DNA of 64,000 bases from Exiguobacterium sp. BMC-KP (GTDB lineage Bacteria; Bacillota; Bacilli; Exiguobacteriales; Exiguobacteriaceae). A model generated the notes under the pieces. That model had not been told where the DNA came from. It was given only the letters and a program-made list of their open reading frames with translations, and ran no database searches. Each line of letters opens with the position of its first letter. Position 1 is the stretch's first letter. The stretch lies in NCBI RefSeq assembly GCF_001275385.1, contig NZ_LGIW01000014.1:62001-126000 (forward strand). Reading direction: 5' to 3'. Shown in pieces: positions 29,166 through 37,368 of this stretch. Position numbers and translations under genes: made by a program.

Positions 29166-30912
29166 GCTGGATCTCCTTTCTGAGTTCAATCGGGAGACGA
29201 ATCGCGATCGTTGTGCCGTTTTGACCGTCACTCGTGATCGTAAACTGTCCCTTTTCACCATATAAACTTCGAATCCGTTCTGCCGTATTGAATAATGCGG
29301 TACCGGTGCCCGAGGACGGAACGACTTCTCGACCGAGACGAGCAAGGCGCGAAGCGTCAATGCCGCGTCCGTTGTCGACGACTTCGAGACACAGCTGCTC
29401 TGCCTCACACCATGCCGTCACCCCGACATATCCTGTCTGTTCAGAAGAAAACGCATGAAGGAACGCATTTTCGATCAACGGTTGTAAAATGAACGGTGGA
29501 ACGAGTAAAGACGTCGTCTCGTCTGCTAAATCAATGTCGAGAAACGGGCGATTCGGAAAACGAGCGGCTTCAAGAGATGTGTATGCTTCGATGTGCTCGA
29601 GTTCCTTTTGGAGCGGAATTTTCGTCGATCGTGCGCCTTGGAGGTTACTGCGGAAGAACGTCGACAATTCGAGCAACAACGTGCGTGCTTGTTCGACATC
29701 CGTCCGGCACAGTGCATAAATCGTATTGATCGCATTAAACAGGAAGTGGGGGTGAATTTGTGCTTCGAGTGCCCGGATCTCGGCATCTTTCAGTAAACCG
29801 GCTTGCCGCTGGGCATTCCCGAGTGCTAGTTGTGTCGAGAACAATTTCGCTAACCCTTCAATGAGTTCGACTTCGACGGCGTCGAGCAATTCGGCATGAG
29901 GATAATAGACTTTCAACGTCCCGATCGTCGTTTCCCCGACGATGAGCGGAGCGATGATGCCGGCTTGAAGCGGACAATCCGTTACGGGACAGCCGATATC
30001 GAGTCGTTCCGCCACAAGACGAACTTGTCCGTCCTGCAAGACATGCTCGGTCGGTTTCGTCGTCCAGTGACTGCCAGCTTGATGGTGATCGCTCCCGATA
30101 CCAATATGGGCCAGGATGACGGAACGATCCGTTAGTGAGACGGCTTCGGCTCGCGTTTGCTGCAATAGAATTTCCGCGACAGCTTCTGCCGTATGAATAT
30201 GTAGACCACGCGTCAGATGCGGAAGCGTCAAATCGGCGATATGCAACGACCGTTCTGCTTCTCGTGCCCGAACCGTTTCCTCTTCTCGTGCAGCAAGGCG
30301 GATGATCGATAAGAACAACCAGACACCGAGGACGTTGATCAGTGTCATCGGCACGAAGATGAACTGGACGAGTTCGACTGCCGCATCAAAGGGGCGGGCG
30401 AATAGTAAAATTAATGACATTTCAAACAGCATTAAAAAAGCAGTCAGACACACGGGCAATAACGCTTGGCTACTGAGGCGGTCGCGCCAATAGGAGCGGA
30501 AGAGACCGCTGACACCACCGGCGATGACGGTGGAAAGCGCGCAAGCGAACGCTGTGAATCCGCCGAGGGAATACCGGTGAACCCCGACAATCAATCCGGT
30601 CATCAATCCACCGAGCGGACCAGCGAGCAATCCGCTGATGACGACGATCATCGTTCGTGTATTTGCAATCGCTGATGTCCCGTCGACTTCTTCGAGCCAA
30701 GCATGAGGTAAGAATTCAGCTAAGTCGACTTTGACCCCTGTATAGTTACTTAAAATACCGTACGTTGCAAAAAATAGGACGAGGACACGAAATTGCCAGC
30801 CCGCTTCCGGTTGACGCAGCAGCCGTCGTGTCGGTCCCCACTGGGCGAGGATGAACGCTAAGATGATCATGATACCGAGTCGTTCGAGTAAAAAAGGAAT
30901 CAGTTCCAACAT
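29146..30912 (-). CDS. LytS/BtsS-type sensor histidine kinase
   Basis: 588 residues. N-terminal 5TM-LYT sensor domain (about 1-205, with VDLAEFLPHAWLEEVDGTSAIANTR split across the known N-x-R motif ANTR), a GAF domain (about 235-365), His_kinase region with His387 in QIHPHFLFNAINTI, and the HATPase domain with DNGRGI and GTGTALFNTAERIRSLYG. The ATG at 30912 is preferred: GGAGG is seven bases upstream. In relatives this sensor detects external pyruvate. The downstream regulator and cstA complete the circuit. Confidence 0.9.
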   Translation of the reverse strand: MLELIPFLLERLGIMIILAFILAQWGPTRRLLRQPEAGWQFRVLVLFFATYGILSNYTGVKVDLAEFLPHAWLEEVDGTSAIANTRTMIVVISGLLAGPLGGLMTGLIVGVHRYSLGGFTAFACALSTVIAGGVSGLFRSYWRDRLSSQALLPVCLTAFLMLFEMSLILLFARPFDAAVELVQFIFVPMTLINVLGVWLFLSIIRLAAREEETVRAREAERSLHIADLTLPHLTRGLHIHTAEAVAEILLQQTRAEAVSLTDRSVILAHIGIGSDHHQAGSHWTTKPTEHVLQDGQVRLVAERLDIGCPVTDCPLQAGIIAPLIVGETTIGTLKVYYPHAELLDAVEVELIEGLAKLFSTQLALGNAQRQAGLLKDAEIRALEAQIHPHFLFNAINTIYALCRTDVEQARTLLLELSTFFRSNLQGARSTKIPLQKELEHIEAYTSLEAARFPNRPFLDIDLADETTSLLVPPFILQPLIENAFLHAFSSEQTGYVGVTAWCEAEQLCLEVVDNGRGIDASRLARLGREVVPSSGTGTALFNTAERIRSLYGEKGQFTITSDGQNGTTIAIRLPIELRKEIQHAHLVD

Positions 30913-30936
30913 GTGCATTCCTCCATTCGAGTTAAG

Positions 30937-30950
30937 TGTAAACGCTCGCA
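30937..30950. promoter_or_regulatory. Candidate cre site upstream of the sensor kinase
   Basis: TGTAAACGCTCGCA matches the CcpA consensus with one mismatch, 25 bases before the kinase start, suggesting catabolite control of the sensor as well as of cstA. Confidence 0.5.
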
Positions 30951-30974
30951 AAAGGGAGAGCAATGCCGGCACAC

Positions 30975-31013
30975 AAAAAAGCCGTACTCGCTCGGTTTAA
31001 GAGGGAGTACGGC
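30975..31013 (-). terminator. Terminator of folE2
   Basis: GCCGTACTC/GAGTACGGC stem; minus-strand reading ends in TTTTTT. Confidence 0.85.
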
Positions 31014-31021
31014 AGACTTAC

Positions 31022-31933
31022 TTATTGTGCGTCTTTATCGAACGTGATCCGTGCGATCGCGTCATGTTGGTGAATCGTTTCTTCGTTACGGCATTCGACG
31101 TAGAACGAAGCGATTGGGTCCATTTCGTACAAGTCAGCAGCAATCAAGCGAACCATATCTTCTACGAAACGTGGGTTTTCATATGCCATCTCTGTCACGC
31201 GCTTTTCATCCGGACGTTTGAGTACTGGGTGAAGTGGCGCTGAGGCATTGGATTCTGCAGCATCAAGCAATGATTGTTTCCAGTCAAAGTCTTCTGCTTC
31301 ATCACGTAACGATGCTTCCATCGTGACGTAACCACGTTGGTTGTGAGCACTGTATTCGCTAATTTCTTTTGAACATGGGCAAAGTGTCGTGACGTTGATC
31401 GTCAAGCCGACAGACAATGTCGCTTCGTCTGTTTCCGTGTTGACGCTGACCGTTTGCCATACTTCAGCATTCATCAAGCCGCTAAGACCTGTTGCAGGTG
31501 CTTTACGTGTGAAGAACCATGGGTAACGGATCGTCAATTGACCTTCCGTTTGTTCCATGCGGTCTGCTAAATCACGCGCGAATTGAATGAGTGACTCGTT
31601 CGTGACCGTCCAACCTTCGTTATGGTATTGATCAAGTTGCTCCGTTAAACGGCTCATGTTGATCCCTTTACGGTCTTGTACGAGTGATGTCGACAGTTCA
31701 AACGTCGCGACTGTCGCTTGTGTTTTGTCTCCGTCTTGGATGACGACAGGATGTTTGACGTTTGAGATTCCGACAGCATCTAGTGCAAACAGGAAGTTCT
31801 TCGGTGTATTTTGCAAGTCGACCATCTTATCTTTTTCAGTCGGTTTTGTTCCTTTGATTGGTGGTACCGAACCGAACAGCTTATGGCGCTCTTCTTTTGT
31901 TGGTAACGTAATCGGGTAGGTAGACATATTCAT
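31022..31933 (-). CDS. folE2: GTP cyclohydrolase I, FolE2 type
   Basis: Makes 7,8-dihydroneopterin triphosphate from GTP, the first step of folate synthesis, using the non-zinc-dependent FolE2 (type IB) fold. About 303 residues. The catalytic-cysteine segment is TTLCPCSKEISEYSAHNQRG; FTRKAPATGLSGLM is also conserved. The longer frame to 31999 is rejected. ATG at 31933 follows AAAGGGG; the next ATG (31927) is possible. Bacteria often make FolE2 under zinc limitation, but I see no clear Zur box. The upstream region holds a perfect 49-base tandem duplication. Confidence 0.92.
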   Translation of the reverse strand: MNMSTYPITLPTKEERHKLFGSVPPIKGTKPTEKDKMVDLQNTPKNFLFALDAVGISNVKHPVVIQDGDKTQATVATFELSTSLVQDRKGINMSRLTEQLDQYHNEGWTVTNESLIQFARDLADRMEQTEGQLTIRYPWFFTRKAPATGLSGLMNAEVWQTVSVNTETDEATLSVGLTINVTTLCPCSKEISEYSAHNQRGYVTMEASLRDEAEDFDWKQSLLDAAESNASAPLHPVLKRPDEKRVTEMAYENPRFVEDMVRLIAADLYEMDPIASFYVECRNEETIHQHDAIARITFDKDAQ

Positions 31934-32065
31934 TGGCCCCTTTGTCCTTTTGTAGTGTTTCAATAGTAATAACATGACAGGAATGCTAGAGACGAGCAAG
32001 TCTGATGATTCCGCAAATGTGTTTCATCTTTTCATCGCTAGAAGTATTGTCTTGAATTTTATCAC

Positions 32066-32075
32066 GAACGTTCGA
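32066..32075. promoter_or_regulatory. Palindrome CGAACGTTCG upstream of folE2
   Basis: Perfect 10-base palindrome in a longer imperfect frame (TTATCACGAACGTTCGATAA). Possible operator; regulator unknown. Confidence 0.3.
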
Positions 32076-32077
32076 TA

Positions 32078-32175
32078 AACGAAACTCGCACGACTCAAAA
32101 TCGACACATTCTATATCTGTAGGAAAAACGAAACTCGCACGACTCAAAATCGACACATTCTATATCTGTAGGAAT
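32078..32175. repeat. Perfect tandem duplication, 2 x 49 bases
   Basis: Copy 1 is 32078-32126 and copy 2 is 32127-32175, identical at all 49 positions; each begins AAACGAAACTCG and ends CTGTAGGAA. It lies in the divergent folE2/terC control region, so any promoter or operator element inside the unit is present twice. Confidence 0.95.
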
Positions 32176-32183
32176 AACTTACT

Positions 32184-32212
32184 TGCAATCGGGTATACTA
32201 TCCTATAGTATA
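32184..32212 (+). promoter_or_regulatory. Candidate promoter of the first TerC gene
   Basis: TTGCAA (32184-32189), 17 bases, TAGTAT (32207-32212); TATAGT at 32205 is an alternative -10. Confidence 0.45.
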
Positions 32213-32305
32213 TGTTCAGGTGAACGTGTAATCATTGTTTTTTCGTCATGGTCAATAATTGAAGTTTTTTTATTTTACAGGTAGTAAGAGAAAGGGATGA
32301 CAGAG

Positions 32306-33163
32306 ATGGATTGGCAGTTACTATTACAGTATGCCTGGGTCGTACTCGTCTTGATCGCGCTTGAAGGATTACTTTCAGCGGATAATGCACTCGTACTCGC
32401 GGTCATGGTCAAGCACTTACCAGGAGAACAACAAAAGAAAGCACTTTTTTATGGACTAGCTGGAGCGTTCGTCTTACGATTCGCGGCATTGTTCGCGATT
32501 TCGTTCCTCGTCGATATTTGGCAGATCCAAGCACTTGGAGCGGCGTACTTGCTCATCATGGGACTACGGCATATTTATAAGACCGTTAAAGCTAGAAAGC
32601 TCGGTGAGAACCATGGGGCTGAAAATGAGCTAGATGAAGAACCGAAGTCGGAAGAGCCAGTTTCAAAAGGTGAATTCTGGCGGACAGTCGCGAAAATCGA
32701 ATTCGCAGACTTAGCGTTTGCTGTCGATTCGATTCTTGCAGCCGTTGCCCTTGCCGTTGCCCTTCCGAACTGGGGATCAGGCGAAATCGGTGGTTTGAAC
32801 ACAGGTCACTTCATCGTCATCTTAACGGGTGGTTTGATGGGGGTCGTCTTGATGCGTTTCGCGGCACGTGTCTTCGTGAAGTTGCTCGCAGAGCGTCCAG
32901 GTCTTGAGACAGCAGCCTTTGCAATCGTTGCTTGGGTCGGTGTAAAGCTAGCCGTTCTCGCGCTCGAGCACCCGAAATATCATGCATCAATTGAAGGAAC
33001 AATCTTTGAAGCCTTAAAACTTCCTGAAGGATTTGCTCACAGTACACCATGGCAGGCATTCTTCTGGACAGTTATGGTCGGTCTTGCACTTTGGGGTTGG
33101 TTCTCTTCACCAAAAACGAAATCGAATCCAGATGCTGAAAAGAAAGTCGATCAAAACTTATAA
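32306..33163 (+). CDS. TerC-family integral membrane protein (paralogue 1)
   Basis: 285 residues, about seven helices. EGLLSADNALVLAV (Asp26-Asn27) and EFADLAFAVDSI are the metal-binding acidic motifs of TerC proteins. Bacillus relatives (YceF, YkoY/YjbE group) export manganese, some for loading secreted enzymes. The ATG at 32306 is chosen over 32297 because it aligns with the start of the second copy (MDxxLxxQYA) and gives proper spacing to AAAGGG. Compared with the downstream paralogue it has an extra acidic loop (ENELDEEPKSEEP) between helices 3 and 4. Confidence 0.87.
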   Translation: MDWQLLLQYAWVVLVLIALEGLLSADNALVLAVMVKHLPGEQQKKALFYGLAGAFVLRFAALFAISFLVDIWQIQALGAAYLLIMGLRHIYKTVKARKLGENHGAENELDEEPKSEEPVSKGEFWRTVAKIEFADLAFAVDSILAAVALAVALPNWGSGEIGGLNTGHFIVILTGGLMGVVLMRFAARVFVKLLAERPGLETAAFAIVAWVGVKLAVLALEHPKYHASIEGTIFEALKLPEGFAHSTPWQAFFWTVMVGLALWGWFSSPKTKSNPDAEKKVDQNL

Positions 33164-33171
33164 GAAATGGA

Positions 33172-33200
33172 ACGATCCGTCGATGACGGGTCGTTTTTTT
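33172..33200 (+). terminator. Terminator between the TerC genes
   Basis: ACGATCCGTC/GACGGGTCGT stem, tight GAT loop, T7. The two TerC genes are therefore largely separate transcripts. Confidence 0.85.
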
Positions 33201-33328
33201 GTGTTAGATTTTATTGAACATTGGGAATAAAACACAAGGTTAAGTACTTGAGTCGAGCTTTCATCTTTTTCTTTCCGATCGACCGGCATATAATAAATAG
33301 ACTGAACAAAAAAAGGGGATTCGTTAGT

Positions 33329-34093
33329 ATGGATATTGGATTAATTACACAGTATGCGACCGTCGGGCTCGTACTGATCATTTTGCAAGGGTTATTATCC
33401 GCCGACAATGCGATGGTCATGGCGGTTCTAGTCCGGCCGTTACCAGATGATCAGCGCAAAAAAGCACTCTTTTATGGTCTCGTCGGGGCACTCGTCTTAC
33501 GTTTCGTGGCAATCTTCTTTGCCTCGTACCTAGCGACGATTTGGGAGCTTCAGGCTCTTGGAGCGATTTATCTTTTTTACGTGGCGTTTAAAGGAATTGT
33601 CGAAGCACGATCGAATAAACATCAAGTGCCAGACACGATTGCATCACAAAAAGCCTCACCGAACTTTTGGTGGACGGTCGTTAAAGTCGAGTTCTCCGAT
33701 TTAGCGTTCGCGGTTGATTCGACGCTTGCAGCTGTTGCGATGGCAACGACACTACCGATGATTGGTGGAACGATTGGTGGTCTGAATACAGGACAATTCT
33801 GGGTCGTCTTCTTCAGTGGAATCATTGGTCTCGTCATCATGCGTTACTTCGCAAGCTGGTTTGTCGTTTTGCTACAAAAACGACCAGGTATCGAAGAAGC
33901 AGCGTTTTGGCTCGTCGCATGGGTTGGCGTAAAACTCGTCGTCATGACACTTGCGCATCCGTCAATCGACGTCTTGCCGCATGAGTTTCCAGAGAGTACA
34001 CTATGGCAAACGATCTTCTGGGTCGTACTTGCCTTGATTTTAATCATTGGTTGGTTCCGCAGTGGGAACAGTTCGACTAAATCAGCACAATAA
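33329..34093 (+). CDS. TerC-family integral membrane protein (paralogue 2)
   Basis: 254 residues, about seven helices, clearly homologous to the preceding gene along its whole length: LQGLLSADNAMVMAVLVRPLP, KKALFYGLVGALVLRF, EFSDLAFAVDS. The conserved Asp26 and AVDS motif are kept. The longer frame from 33221 is rejected; the ATG at 33329 has AAAAGGGGAT upstream. A TATAAT box at 33290 may be part of its own promoter. Likely a manganese or related metal exporter. Confidence 0.87.
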   Translation: MDIGLITQYATVGLVLIILQGLLSADNAMVMAVLVRPLPDDQRKKALFYGLVGALVLRFVAIFFASYLATIWELQALGAIYLFYVAFKGIVEARSNKHQVPDTIASQKASPNFWWTVVKVEFSDLAFAVDSTLAAVAMATTLPMIGGTIGGLNTGQFWVVFFSGIIGLVIMRYFASWFVVLLQKRPGIEEAAFWLVAWVGVKLVVMTLAHPSIDVLPHEFPESTLWQTIFWVVLALILIIGWFRSGNSSTKSAQ

Positions 34094-34102
34094 CTAGAAC
34101 TA

Positions 34103-34129
34103 GCGGGCAGGGACACTCTGCCCGTTTTT
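34103..34129 (+). terminator. Terminator after TerC paralogue 2
   Basis: GCGGGCAG/CTGCCCGT stem and T5. Confidence 0.8.
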
Positions 34130-34145
34130 CGTTAGGAGAGATTTT

Positions 34146-35279
34146 ATGCAAAACGGTAATTTCATTCGGATGTTAACACGGATGCAAAATGTTCCACGGT
34201 GGGATGAATACGCACCACGTTTTCCGGATAACGCAGCCAGTCACAGTTTTCGCGTCGCTTTATTTAGCTTGATGGCAAGCTATTTAGAAGAAGCTGACGG
34301 TCAAGCTCCGGTCGATCGTTTGACGTTGCTCGGAAAAGCATTGTTTCATGATATGAACGAAGTCATCACGGGACCAATCAAACACCGGACGAAAAAAGAG
34401 CCGACGTTACACGCACATATTCAGGCAATGGAACAACAAGCAAGTGAACAGCTCGTCGCCTTACTCTCGAAGTCGCTTCAACCAGCGTTCACGACATACC
34501 TCGTGCATGCAGAGGATGAATCGCCGGAAGGACGGATCGTCGAAGCCATCGATACATTCGATGCGATGTTGTATGCACGCCGGGAAGCACGGATGACGGA
34601 GTCACTTTTTTTTGAACAAAAAGCAGCAGAGTTACAGGCAGTTCTCGAACGACATCCACTCGTTTCTGTCCGTCGCTTGACGCAATCTGTCATCGAAGAA
34701 GACGAGATGTCTCATTTTATTGAAAATATCTTGATGATGGACACGATCCGGCGCTGGAAAGGGCGTTTCAACACGATTGATGATAATGATGCAACACATG
34801 CGTTTCGAGCGGCATCACTTGGTATCTTCAATGGATTGATTGAATCAGAAAAATACGGTGTGACGATTGACATTGAAGAAGTCGTCTCTCGTCTGCTATG
34901 TCATGATCTTGTCGAGGGAACGACAGGAGATGTCCTTGGACCGGTCAAACATGCGACCCCAATTACGGCAGCCGCTTTTGAAGCATACGAACGGGCGGAA
35001 GGAGAGACGTTAATTAATGGATTACCTGAGGAAATCCGAGCACCGTTTCGTCGGTTCGTCGTCGAAGCAAAAGATGAGACATACGAAGGACAAATGGTGG
35101 ACGTGATTGATAAACTCGATGCGTTGATCAAAATGAACATGGAGCGAAAACTAAATGGCGTCGAGTATGAGACCGGCTATCGCGCGCAACTCAAAAAGGT
35201 GCAAATGACGTACGAAAATCCATCGGTCGTCTTTTTCCTTGCCTATGTCCTGCATGATTTGGATTACGTGACGTCATGA
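34146..35279 (+). CDS. Tandem YfbR-like HD-domain phosphohydrolase
   Basis: 377 residues made of two consecutive HD-type domains. Repeat 1: His33 (NAASHSFRVALF), HD 68-69 (LFHDMNEVITGPIKH), Asp136 (EAIDTFDA). Repeat 2: His218 (NDATHAFRAASLG), HD 253-254 (LCHDLVEGTTGDVLGPVKH), and a final DVIDKLD. Single-domain YfbR proteins are 5'-deoxynucleotidases of about 190-200 residues, so this is a fused dimer with both metal sites intact. Clear TTAGGAGAG ribosome site. It overlaps the next gene (ATGA). Confidence 0.8.
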   Translation: MQNGNFIRMLTRMQNVPRWDEYAPRFPDNAASHSFRVALFSLMASYLEEADGQAPVDRLTLLGKALFHDMNEVITGPIKHRTKKEPTLHAHIQAMEQQASEQLVALLSKSLQPAFTTYLVHAEDESPEGRIVEAIDTFDAMLYARREARMTESLFFEQKAAELQAVLERHPLVSVRRLTQSVIEEDEMSHFIENILMMDTIRRWKGRFNTIDDNDATHAFRAASLGIFNGLIESEKYGVTIDIEEVVSRLLCHDLVEGTTGDVLGPVKHATPITAAAFEAYERAEGETLINGLPEEIRAPFRRFVVEAKDETYEGQMVDVIDKLDALIKMNMERKLNGVEYETGYRAQLKKVQMTYENPSVVFFLAYVLHDLDYVTS

Positions 35280-36478
35280 CGAAAGAAACGATGACCCCAC
35301 GCCGCTTGACGTTGATCTTGATCCTCGGTTCACTTGCTGCACTTGGACCACTCTCGATCGACATGTATCTACCCGCTTTTCCGGATATGTCACGCTCGTT
35401 TGATGCGAGTGCGTCACTGATCCAATTGAGTTTAACGGCATGTATGCTTGGGATGGCACTCGGACAGTTGATTGTTGGACCGCTCAGTGATGTTCGCGGA
35501 CGCAAACGTCCGTTGATGATTGCCTTGTTTGCGTATCTGCTCGCTTCTCTCGCTTGTGCCATGGCACCGACGATTGAAGTATTGATTGCACTTCGCTTTG
35601 TACAAGGGGCAGCTGGAGCGTCTGGCATCGTCATTTCCCGGGCAATCGTCCGCGACTTGTTTGAAGGACCCGAGTTAACGCGGTTCTTTGCGGCCTTGTC
35701 CCTCGTCAACGGAACGGCACCGATTCTCGCACCGGTCATTGGCGGACAAATCCTTCGGTTCGGCGACTGGCATTTCGTCTTTTACTTGCTCGCGATTTTA
35801 AGCACAATGATGTTACTTGCCGTCGCACTCCGTTTACCGGAAACGCTTCCGCTTGATAGACGTGTCGAAGGAAACCTGACGACGACGTTGAAGACGTTCG
35901 GACGCTTATTGACGGATCGCGTCTTCATCGGTTATGCGTTCGCGCAAGCATTCGTCATGGGCGCGATGTTTGCCTACATCTCGGGTTCACCATTCGTCTT
36001 ACAAAATATTTATGGCGCTTCACCGCAACAGTTCAGTTTTTTGTTTGGACTAAACGGAATCGGAATCATCTTAGCGGCCCAAATCGCTGGTCGTCTTGCT
36101 GGTCGTGTTGATTCAGAACGGCTGATGCGGATCAGTTTGACGATTGTGGCAAGTGCGAGTATCTTGTTATTCCTCGCTTTGACGTTAACGGATCAACTAA
36201 TCTTCGTCATGATTCCACTCTTCTTCGTCGTCTCAAGTGTCGGGTTGATCTCAACGCTCGGTTTCACTTTAGCGATGCAAAACTATGGATCAACAGCTGG
36301 GAGCGCCTCGGCACTCCTCGGACTGTTACCGATGCTCGTCGGCTCACTGGTCTCACCACTCGTCGGGATCATGGGGGAGCAATCGGCTGTTCCGATGGGT
36401 CTGATCATCATGACACTTGATTGTCTAGCGCTCGTCCTCTATTACGGTCTAATCGTTCGTCGACCAAATCGTTCATAA
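35276..36478 (+). CDS. Bcr/CflA-family multidrug efflux MFS transporter
   Basis: 400 residues, 12 helices. The first loop has GPLSIDMYLPAFPDM, the drug/proton antiporter Bcr signature, and GQLIVGPLSDVRGRKRPL, the MFS motif A. Relatives export bicyclomycin, chloramphenicol or sulfonamides. It is translated from an ATG overlapping the end of the HD gene and ends at a strong terminator. Confidence 0.9.
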   Translation: MTKETMTPRRLTLILILGSLAALGPLSIDMYLPAFPDMSRSFDASASLIQLSLTACMLGMALGQLIVGPLSDVRGRKRPLMIALFAYLLASLACAMAPTIEVLIALRFVQGAAGASGIVISRAIVRDLFEGPELTRFFAALSLVNGTAPILAPVIGGQILRFGDWHFVFYLLAILSTMMLLAVALRLPETLPLDRRVEGNLTTTLKTFGRLLTDRVFIGYAFAQAFVMGAMFAYISGSPFVLQNIYGASPQQFSFLFGLNGIGIILAAQIAGRLAGRVDSERLMRISLTIVASASILLFLALTLTDQLIFVMIPLFFVVSSVGLISTLGFTLAMQNYGSTAGSASALLGLLPMLVGSLVSPLVGIMGEQSAVPMGLIIMTLDCLALVLYYGLIVRRPNRS

Positions 36479-36491
36479 GCATGAGTTATTC

Positions 36492-36529
36492 AAAAACGTT
36501 TGTCCTATTTATGGGACAAGCGTTTTTTT
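36492..36529 (+). terminator. Terminator of the HD-efflux unit
   Basis: AACGTTTGTCC/GGGACAAGCGTT stem, loop TATTTAT, T7. Confidence 0.85.
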
Positions 36530-36629
36530 ATTTAATGAAAGGAAAAGAAATGGAATTTATTTTGAAACATTTTCTAAAATTTTTGCGTAGAAGAGAAAGA
36601 AAGCCAGTACTTCAGAAAGGAGTGGAGCG

Positions 36630-36857
36630 ATGAAACCGGAGTTGCCACGTGAACGAGAACTGTCGATCGAAGCAAGATTAGCACGTCATTTTGCCGCGCA
36701 AAAAAAATACTTACGTCGTCAAGAAGAAGCGACTGATCAACGAGACAAAGAGTTGGCTCGTCTATTGTTTGAGGAAAACCGGACTGCCTATCAGCGTGCT
36801 TACCACGAACTGTACGGCTCGCACCCTTATATCGAGGTGAACGAAGATGGACGTTAG
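36630..36857 (+). CDS. Small hypothetical protein at the head of the flotillin operon
   Basis: 75 residues, highly charged and helical (ELSIEARLARHFAAQKKYLRRQEEATDQRDKE split over about 10-45), soluble, coiled-coil-prone. AGAAAGGAGTGGAG ribosome site; its end overlaps the next gene by 11 bases. Family not recognised. Its position suggests a small cytoplasmic partner of the NfeD/flotillin complex. Confidence 0.7.
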   Translation: MKPELPRERELSIEARLARHFAAQKKYLRRQEEATDQRDKELARLLFEENRTAYQRAYHELYGSHPYIEVNEDGR

Positions 36858-37368
36858 TACACTTTATTTGTATGCGTTAGCGGCCGCCGCTTGCGGTGTG
36901 TTTGTGTCCATCCTATTCTCAGACGTCATTCCAGGCGTCGATCAAATCTTTCATCCTACGTTGATCTTATCTTTTGTCATCATTACATCAGCGATCGGCT
37001 TCGGACTCGAACAGCTCAGTCCGCTTGGTTCGATGTTAATTCTGATCATCAGCAGTGTCATCGCGTTGTTAGTGACGACGCTAATGCATATCTTCTTGTT
37101 CGTTCCGATGGCGCAAGCGGAACAGTCGCTTGGTTTTTCGGAACAGATGCTAGAAGGGCGCAGCGCAACCGTCATCGTACCGATCCCGACTGAAGGATAT
37201 GGTGAGATCTTACTCGATGATGTGTCAGGGCGCGTATCGAAGTCAGCTGTTCTATTTGAAGGACCAGCTTTACCACAAGGCACAAAGGTGCTCGTCATCG
37301 AGATCAAACAAGGAGTCGCATCTGTTGTGACGTATCCCCATCAATGGAAAAAGGAGATGTTTTTATGA
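36847..37368 (+). CDS. NfeD-like membrane protein (YuaF type)
   Basis: 173 residues: three membrane helices (about 6-25, 38-58, 62-90) and a C-terminal OB-like domain (about 105-165, EGRSATVIVPIPTEGYGEILL). This is the short NfeD1b/YuaF form that accompanies flotillins in Bacillus (yuaF-floT). It overlaps the flotillin start (ATGA) and is thought to act with it at membrane microdomains. Confidence 0.85.
   Translation: MDVSTLYLYALAAAACGVFVSILFSDVIPGVDQIFHPTLILSFVIITSAIGFGLEQLSPLGSMLILIISSVIALLVTTLMHIFLFVPMAQAEQSLGFSEQMLEGRSATVIVPIPTEGYGEILLDDVSGRVSKSAVLFEGPALPQGTKVLVIEIKQGVASVVTYPHQWKKEMFL

Noticed and set aside
14685-32160. Shared string CAAAATCGACACAT before the amino-acid permease and in the 49-base repeat
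   Set aside because: A 14-base coincidence is expected several times by chance in 64 kb.
32180-32300. Manganese (yybP-ykoY) riboswitch before the first TerC gene
   Set aside because: Bacillus TerC genes can have one, but the conserved aptamer strings are absent here.
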